A stretch of DNA of 64,000 bases from positions 310,001-374,000 of the forward strand of contig NZ_LR701459.1 in the NCBI RefSeq assembly GCF_902498825.1, written 5' to 3'. This DNA comes from Rhizobium sp. EC-SD404 (lineage in GTDB: Bacteria; Pseudomonadota; Alphaproteobacteria; Rhizobiales; Rhizobiaceae). The translations under genes were made by a program, and so were the position numbers. Of this stretch, positions 58,959 to 64,000 are shown piece after piece. Each line of letters begins with the position of its first letter. Within the stretch, counting starts at the first letter, position 1. Below the pieces are notes generated by a model. The model made no database searches, was not told the origin of the DNA, and saw nothing but the letters and a program-made list of their open reading frames with translations.

Positions 58959-60809
58959 ATGGGTCAGACAAACGGACATGCGGCACCGGGCCAGAACGGC
59001 CGTGCCTATGAATTCGTCGATCACGCATTCGACGTCGTCGTCGTCGGTGCCGGCGGCGCCGGATTGCGTGCAACGCTCGGCATGGCGGAGCAGGGACTGA
59101 AGACAGCCTGCATCACCAAGGTGTTTCCGACGCGCTCGCACACGGTTGCGGCGCAGGGCGGCATAGCTGCCAGCTTGCGCAACATGACGCCGGACAGCTG
59201 GCAGTGGCACATGTACGACACCGTCAAGGGCTCCGACTGGCTCGGCGACGTGGACGCCATGCAGTATCTCGCCATGGAAGCGCCGAAAGCGGTCTATGAG
59301 CTCGAGCATTACGGCGTGCCGTTCTCGCGCACGGAAGACGGCCGCATCTACCAGCGCCCGTTCGGCGGACACATGCAGAATTTCGGCGAAGGCCCGCCCG
59401 TGCAGCGCACCTGTGCCGCGGCCGACCGTACCGGCCACGCCATTCTGCACACGCTTTATGGCCAGTCGCTGAAGAACAACGCCGAGTTCTTCATCGAGTA
59501 TTTCGCCATCGACCTGATCATGTCGGACGATGGCCAGTGCACCGGCGTCATCGCCTGGAACCTGGACGACGGCACGATCCACCGCTTTGCGGCCAAGATG
59601 GTCGTGCTCGCCACCGGTGGCTACGGCCGCTCCTATTTCTCCGCCACCTCGGCCCACACCTGCACCGGTGACGGCAACGGGATGATCGCGCGCGCCGGCC
59701 TGCCGCTGCAGGACATGGAGTTCGTGCAGTTCCACCCGACCGGCATCTACGGCGCGGGCTGCCTCATCACCGAGGGCGCACGCGGCGAAGGCGGCTATCT
59801 GGTCAATGGCGAAGGCGAACGCTTCATGGAGCGCTATGCCCCATCGGCCAAGGACCTTGCCTCGCGCGACGTCGTCTCGCGTTGCATGACGATGGAGATC
59901 CGTGAAGGCCGCGGCGTCGGCAAGAACAAGGATCACATCTACCTGCATCTCGACCATCTGGATCCGGCCGTTCTTCACGAACGCCTGCCTGGCATCTCGG
60001 AAAGCGCGAAGATCTTCGCCGGTGTCGATGTGACCAAGGAGCCCATCCCGGTTCTGCCGACCGTTCACTACAATATGGGCGGCATTCCCACGAACTATTG
60101 GGGCGAGGTGCTGAACGCCAATTCGGAGAACCCGGGACGTCTGGCGCCCGGTCTCATGGCTGTCGGCGAAGCCGGCTGCGCGTCGGTCCATGGCGCGAAC
60201 CGTCTCGGCTCGAACTCGCTGATCGACCTCGTCGTCTTCGGTCGCGCCGCCGCGATCCGCGCCGGCCAGATCATCGACCGCGACAGCGCGATCCCGTCGA
60301 TCAACGAAGCGCAATCCGAGCGCATCATGGAGCGTTTCGACAAGCTGCGTCACGCCAACGGCTCCTCGCCGACGGCAGAGGTGCGCGGCACGATGCAGCG
60401 CATCATGCAGGAAGACGCAGCCGTTTTCCGCACGCAGGAATCGCTGGAATCCGGCTGCAAGCGCATGAGCCAGCTCTGGGGCGCCCTCGGCGACCTGAAG
60501 GTCACCGACCGTTCGATGATCTGGAATTCCGATCTCGTCGAAACGCTCGAGCTCGAAAACCTCATGGCCTGCTCGATCACGACGGTCTACGGCGCGGAAG
60601 CCCGCAAGGAAAGCCGTGGCGCTCATGCCCGTGAAGACTTCAAGGACGGCCCGCTCGGCGGCCGCGACGACGACAACTGGCGCAAGCACACGCTTGCCTG
60701 GGTCGACGACAGCGGTGGCGTCAAACTCGACTATCGCCCCGTGCACACGGAGCTGATTGCCGAAGGCATCTCGATGGAGAAGATCGCACCGAAGGCGCGC
60801 GTCTACTGA
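58959..60809 (+). CDS. sdhA: Succinate dehydrogenase flavoprotein subunit
   Basis: The start at ATG 58959 gives 616 residues, normal for Sdh[15 protein letters not shown] is the FAD-binding motif, SHTVAAQGG has the covalent-FAD His, and [10 protein letters not shown] with [12 protein letters not shown] and the [11 protein letters not shown] segment form the active site. It oxidises succinate to fumarate. Confidence 0.98.
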   Translation: MGQTNGHAAPGQNGRAYEFVDHAFDVVVVGAGGAGLRATLGMAEQGLKTACITKVFPTRSHTVAAQGGIAASLRNMTPDSWQWHMYDTVKGSDWLGDVDAMQYLAMEAPKAVYELEHYGVPFSRTEDGRIYQRPFGGHMQNFGEGPPVQRTCAAADRTGHAILHTLYGQSLKNNAEFFIEYFAIDLIMSDDGQCTGVIAWNLDDGTIHRFAAKMVVLATGGYGRSYFSATSAHTCTGDGNGMIARAGLPLQDMEFVQFHPTGIYGAGCLITEGARGEGGYLVNGEGERFMERYAPSAKDLASRDVVSRCMTMEIREGRGVGKNKDHIYLHLDHLDPAVLHERLPGISESAKIFAGVDVTKEPIPVLPTVHYNMGGIPTNYWGEVLNANSENPGRLAPGLMAVGEAGCASVHGANRLGSNSLIDLVVFGRAAAIRAGQIIDRDSAIPSINEAQSERIMERFDKLRHANGSSPTAEVRGTMQRIMQEDAAVFRTQESLESGCKRMSQLWGALGDLKVTDRSMIWNSDLVETLELENLMACSITTVYGAEARKESRGAHAREDFKDGPLGGRDDDNWRKHTLAWVDDSGGVKLDYRPVHTELIAEGISMEKIAPKARVY

Positions 60810-60824
60810 TCAGGAAGAACCAAT

Positions 60825-61604
60825 ATGGTTGAACTCGCACTCCCCAAGAACTCGCAGATTTCCGAAGGCAAGACCTGGCCGAAGCCGGCGGGCGCCGAGA
60901 ACCTCCGCGAGTACAAGGTCTATCGCTGGTCGCCGGACGACGATGCCAATCCCCGGATCGACACGTATTTCGTCGATGTCGACGATTGCGGTCCGATGGT
61001 GCTCGACGGGCTTCTGTGGATCAAGAACAAGATCGATCCGACGCTGACGCTGCGCCGCTCCTGCCGCGAAGGCATTTGCGGCTCGTGCGCGATGAACATC
61101 GATGGCACGAACACGCTCGCCTGCACGAAGGGCGCCGACGACATCAACGGTGCCGTCAAGATCTATCCGCTGCCGCATCTGCCGGTGGTCAAGGATCTCG
61201 TGCCCGATCTGACGACCTTCTATGCCCAGCACCGGTCGATCGAGCCCTGGTTGAAGACGGTTTCGCCAACGCCCGCCAAGGAATGGAAGCAGAGCAAGGA
61301 CGACCGGGCAAAGCTCGATGGTCTTTACGAATGCATCCTTTGCGCCTGCTGCTCGACCTCGTGCCCGAGCTACTGGTGGAACGGCGACCGCTATCTCGGC
61401 CCCGCCGTGCTCCTGCAGGCCTATCGCTGGCTGATCGACAGCCGCGACGAGGCTACCGGGGAGCGTCTGGACGACCTGGAAGATCCGTTCCGTCTCTACC
61501 GTTGCCACACGATCATGAACTGCGCTCAGACCTGCCCGAAGGGCCTGAACCCGGCGAAGGCCATTGCGGAAATCAAGAAAATGATGGTCGAGCGGAGGGT
61601 CTAG
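60825..61604 (+). CDS. sdhB: Succinate dehydrogenase iron-sulfur subunit
   Basis: The 259-residue protein has the 2Fe-2S cysteines in [15 protein letters not shown] and LAC, and the 4Fe-4S and 3Fe-4S sites in [16 protein letters not shown] and [13 protein letters not shown]. It passes electrons from SdhA to quinone. Confidence 0.98.
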   Translation: MVELALPKNSQISEGKTWPKPAGAENLREYKVYRWSPDDDANPRIDTYFVDVDDCGPMVLDGLLWIKNKIDPTLTLRRSCREGICGSCAMNIDGTNTLACTKGADDINGAVKIYPLPHLPVVKDLVPDLTTFYAQHRSIEPWLKTVSPTPAKEWKQSKDDRAKLDGLYECILCACCSTSCPSYWWNGDRYLGPAVLLQAYRWLIDSRDEATGERLDDLEDPFRLYRCHTIMNCAQTCPKGLNPAKAIAEIKKMMVERRV

Positions 61605-61610
61605 CAACCC

Positions 61611-62690
61611 TTGAGGGTTCTGACACTCAACAGGGGCCGATCGCGGATCAATCTATCGATCGAGCCTATCCTCGAAAAGCGCGGCGTCGAGTTTCGTCAC
61701 GTCGCGCTCGACGAGGTGGAGCGCCCGAGCGGCGGAAAGACCGCGCAAAAAGTCCAGAGCTACTTTTCGCGCGCGGCCATCCGGCACGTCAGTCAAGCGA
61801 TCGAGGAGTTTCGCCCCGACCTCGTGCATGTGATGGCCGGTCGATCGACTGCGCTGCTGGCCGTGCAGGCGATGCGACCGCGCCCCGACATTCCCATCGT
61901 GCTCTATCATGGGGCGATCGGCGGGCTGAACGTGTTCAGCCCGATCGAATGGGCGACCTATTTCAATACCCGCATCGCCAAGATCGCCGTGCCGTCGCAT
62001 GCACTGGTCAACAACTGGCTCGGGCGGCCCTTGCTCGGCAGGCTGATCGGAGCAGACCGGCTTTCGGTGCTGCCGCACCCCGTCGAGGTGCCGGAACTGC
62101 TTGGCGATGCAGAACGCTCGAAGCTGCGCGCTGCCTTCGGGCTGAAGCCGCATGACATCGTCATCGGCTCCGTCTGCAGCATCAGGCCTGTCAAAAATTT
62201 GGAATTCCTGGCACGCGTCGTGCGCGATCTCGGGGCGCCCTACAAGCTTTTGATCATCGGGGGCGGTGACGCCGGCGAGATAGAGGCGCTGGAACAGATC
62301 GGCGGCGACAGCATCGACGTGGCAGGCTTTCGCCCAGGCGCGGCCAAGCTGATGCCGATATTCGATATCTATGCGACGCCAACGCGTCCGGCGGGTGAAT
62401 CCTTCGGCTTGGCACCTGCGGAAGCCATGGCTGCCGGCGTGCCGGTCCTGACGATGAATTTCGGGGGGACGGCCGAGATCGTCGAACACGGTGTATCCGG
62501 GTTCTCGCTCGCGGCCGATCCCGCCGACTGGGCTGCGGCCATCGCTCAGCTGCAGGACCCGGACGTCAGGCACCGCATGGGCGAAGCGGCGCGGGAACGG
62601 ATCGAGCAGCGCTTTTCGCCTAGCGTCATCGCGGATGTCTGCGAGGATTTGTACAGGCTGGTGGCGTCCCAAAGTTCCAAGCATGCATGA
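61611..62690 (+). CDS. GT4-type glycosyltransferase
   Basis: A TTG at 61611, six bases after the sdhB stop, starts a 359-residue protein. SVCSIRPVKNLEFLARVV and the E-x7-E region in TRPAGESFGLAPAEAMAAGVPV are the donor-binding signatures of the GT-B/GT4 family. The acceptor is unknown; LPS or exopolysaccharide is likely. It may share the sdh transcript, an unusual pairing. A terminator follows. Confidence 0.88.
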   Translation: MRVLTLNRGRSRINLSIEPILEKRGVEFRHVALDEVERPSGGKTAQKVQSYFSRAAIRHVSQAIEEFRPDLVHVMAGRSTALLAVQAMRPRPDIPIVLYHGAIGGLNVFSPIEWATYFNTRIAKIAVPSHALVNNWLGRPLLGRLIGADRLSVLPHPVEVPELLGDAERSKLRAAFGLKPHDIVIGSVCSIRPVKNLEFLARVVRDLGAPYKLLIIGGGDAGEIEALEQIGGDSIDVAGFRPGAAKLMPIFDIYATPTRPAGESFGLAPAEAMAAGVPVLTMNFGGTAEIVEHGVSGFSLAADPADWAAAIAQLQDPDVRHRMGEAARERIEQRFSPSVIADVCEDLYRLVASQSSKHA

Positions 62691-62724
62691 AGACGCCGTC
62701 GGCGACCTAGCCGACGGCTTCTTC
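62690..62724. terminator. Bidirectional terminator between GT4 and osmC
   Basis: GCCGTCGGC (62695-62703) and GCCGACGGC (62710-62718) pair exactly, with outer GAAG/CTTC pairing and TTCTTC following. It sits between convergent genes. Confidence 0.8.
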
Positions 62725-62751
62725 ATCATTCAGCTCAGCATAACAGGTAGA

Positions 62752-63189
62752 TCAGGCGAGTTTGGCGTCGAGCGTGACCTTGATGGCACCGTAGGCCTTG
62801 GAGACCGGGCAGGTGTCTTTTGCCTGCTTGGCAAGCCTTTGAAAGTCATCTTCGCTGATGCCGGGAACGCTGCCAACCAGAGTCAGCACGCTTTCCGTGA
62901 TCTCGAAACCACCACCTTCAGCTTCCTGCACGTTCACGACGGCCTTGGCATCCAGCTTGTCGGCCGGCGTGCCGTTCTCGGCGAGAAAGTGCGAGAGCTG
63001 CATCGCGAAGCAGCCGGCATGGGCAGCTGCCATCAGTTCTTCGGGATTGGTACCAGACTTGCCTTCTTCGTCCTGGAAGCGGCCCTTGAACGAGTAGGGG
63101 GTCTTGGAGAAGACGCCACTCTGGGTATCGAGGGTGCCTTTGCCATCGACGAGCGCACCTTGCCAGATGGCGTTTGCGTGCCTTTTCAT
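62752..63189 (-). CDS. osmC: OsmC-family peroxiredoxin
   Basis: From the ATG at 63189 the 145-residue protein has the two reactive cysteines in AAHAGCFAM (Cys60) and TCPVSKAYG (Cys127). GTNPEELMAAA is the family signature. It reduces organic hydroperoxides using lipoylated or thiol partners. Upstream frame extension lacks family sequence. It is divergent from msrA. Confidence 0.94.
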   Translation of the reverse strand: MKRHANAIWQGALVDGKGTLDTQSGVFSKTPYSFKGRFQDEEGKSGTNPEELMAAAHAGCFAMQLSHFLAENGTPADKLDAKAVVNVQEAEGGGFEITESVLTLVGSVPGISEDDFQRLAKQAKDTCPVSKAYGAIKVTLDAKLA

Positions 63190-63341
63190 TCCAATCACCT
63201 CTTTGTTGGGGAAATCCGTTTCAGAAACGATCGTGTGGCGGTGCGGTTCCGACCCCTTCATCACACGCTCGTGCAAAGCGTTGAATTGCAAAGCGCGATC
63301 GGGGGACTAGTTTGAATGCCATGGTCGAAGGAGGATTTCCC

Positions 63342-63965
63342 ATGCGCTTGCCCATCAATGCCGCCATGTTGCTCGCCGGTGCAGCCACCGCCATCCTGTT
63401 TGCAGGCGGCGCGTCTCAAGCGCAGGAGCAAGCCAAGGCCATCTTTGCCGGCGGCTGCTTCTGGTGCGTGGAATCCGATTTCGACAAGGTCGCAGGCGTA
63501 ACCTCGACCGTCTCGGGCTATATCGGCGGCTCCACTGAAAATCCGACTTACGAGAATCACACGGCGGATGGCCACCGCGAGGCGGTGGAGATCACTTACG
63601 ATCCCTCCGAGACAGACTTCGAGACGTTGTTGGCAACGTTCTGGCGCACGGTCGACCCGACCGACGACGGCGGCCAGTTCTGTGACCGCGGCTTCAGCTA
63701 CACGACGGCAATCTATGCGGTCGACAGCGAGCAGGCAGCATCGGCCGAGCAATCCAAGGCTGAAGCCCAAACGGCACTGGGTGAAAACATTGTGACCGAG
63801 GTGGTCGAGGGCCAGACCTTCTGGCCAGCGGAAGACTATCACCAGGATTATTACGTCAAGAATCCGGTCCGCTATAACTACTACCGACGCGCTTGCGGCC
63901 GCGATGTACGCTTGCTCCAGCTCTGGGGCAATGAGGCCATGCAGGGTGTCATGGCCAAGAACTGA
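63342..63965 (+). CDS. msrA: Secreted peptide methionine sulfoxide reductase MsrA
   Basis: AAGGAGGA precedes the ATG at 63342, giving 207 residues. A signal peptide (INAAMLLAGAATAILFAGGASQA) suggests periplasmic location. GCFWCVE holds the catalytic Cys39. HREAVEITYDP and AEDYHQDYY are MsrA signatures, with a resolving Cys in YYRRACGRD. It repairs oxidised methionine in exported proteins. Confidence 0.95.
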   Translation: MRLPINAAMLLAGAATAILFAGGASQAQEQAKAIFAGGCFWCVESDFDKVAGVTSTVSGYIGGSTENPTYENHTADGHREAVEITYDPSETDFETLLATFWRTVDPTDDGGQFCDRGFSYTTAIYAVDSEQAASAEQSKAEAQTALGENIVTEVVEGQTFWPAEDYHQDYYVKNPVRYNYYRRACGRDVRLLQLWGNEAMQGVMAKN

Positions 63966-64000
63966 ACACCAACTGTACCATTTTGTTGCAAAATGCGCAC

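Noticed and set aside
58956..60746. 596-codon minus-strand frame opposite sdhA
   Set aside because: sdhA is unmistakable on the plus strand; the antisense frame mirrors its codon bias.

Overview
The window is about 62% GC and densely coded. It looks like chromosomal DNA of an alphaproteobacterium of the order Hyphomicrobiales (Rhizobiales), most likely a Rhizobiaceae relative. The reasons are gene content and order: tsaD divergent from hemC-hemD-mic60-hemY; acnA divergent from ccmABCDG; yciB-ftsY-mtaB-dapF; ffh-chorismate mutase-rpsP-rimM-trmD-rplS-amino-acid ABC genes-leuC; and sdhCDAB. No rRNA or tRNA gene, CRISPR array, insertion sequence, phage gene or integrase was seen.

Layout: 1-7 kb holds the tsaD 5' end, the heme-synthesis operon with a bacterial mitofilin/Mic60 homologue, a TerB-like protein, a class I glutamine amidotransferase and YggT. 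7.4-12.9 kb (minus strand) holds inorganic pyrophosphatase, a GNAT acetyltransferase, TypA/BipA and an M3 peptidase. 13-14.8 kb is a MarR-MFS efflux operon behind a palindromic operator. 14.8-22.9 kb is mainly minus-strand housekeeping (GNAT, argG, rlmN, an IalB-like secreted protein, YkvA, phhB, thpR, arylesterase), plus LysE-type and ECF sigma factor genes on the plus strand. 23-28 kb holds a lipoprotein/lipid-type ABC exporter pair, a Bax-inhibitor-1 protein and a PAT-like acetyltransferase. 28-32 kb (minus) holds DUF2794, DUF1223 and aconitase, with a structured intergenic region at 28.5 kb. 32.6-35.5 kb is cytochrome c maturation (ccmABCDG). 35.5-39.9 kb (minus) is yciB-ftsY-mtaB-dapF.

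40-45.4 kb is the most accessory-looking block: a Tat-type metallo-hydrolase, a MarR regulator, a two-component pair whose sensor kinase carries an in-frame TAA stop near its N-terminus, an NtrC-type sigma54 activator, and an unrecognised protein. 45.6-53.6 kb is the ffh/ribosomal/tRNA-modification cluster, an amino-acid ABC binding protein and permease, and leuC. 53.7-57.8 kb holds a GGDEF diguanylate cyclase, a membrane-anchored ClpP-fold protein coupled to a large membrane protein, and a secreted Arg/Asp/Gly-rich protein. 58.1-61.6 kb is sdhCDAB, followed closely by a GT4 glycosyltransferase. OsmC and a secreted MsrA, divergently arranged, close the window.

Most of the window is conserved core biology, and I saw no clear new defence or mobile system. 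The points that most deserve a second look are the interrupted sensor kinase (41,818-43,293), a possible small RNA ending in a strong terminator (about 28,545-28,655), the ClpP-fold/membrane-protein pair (54,983-57,209), and the ECF sigma factor without an adjacent anti-sigma gene.
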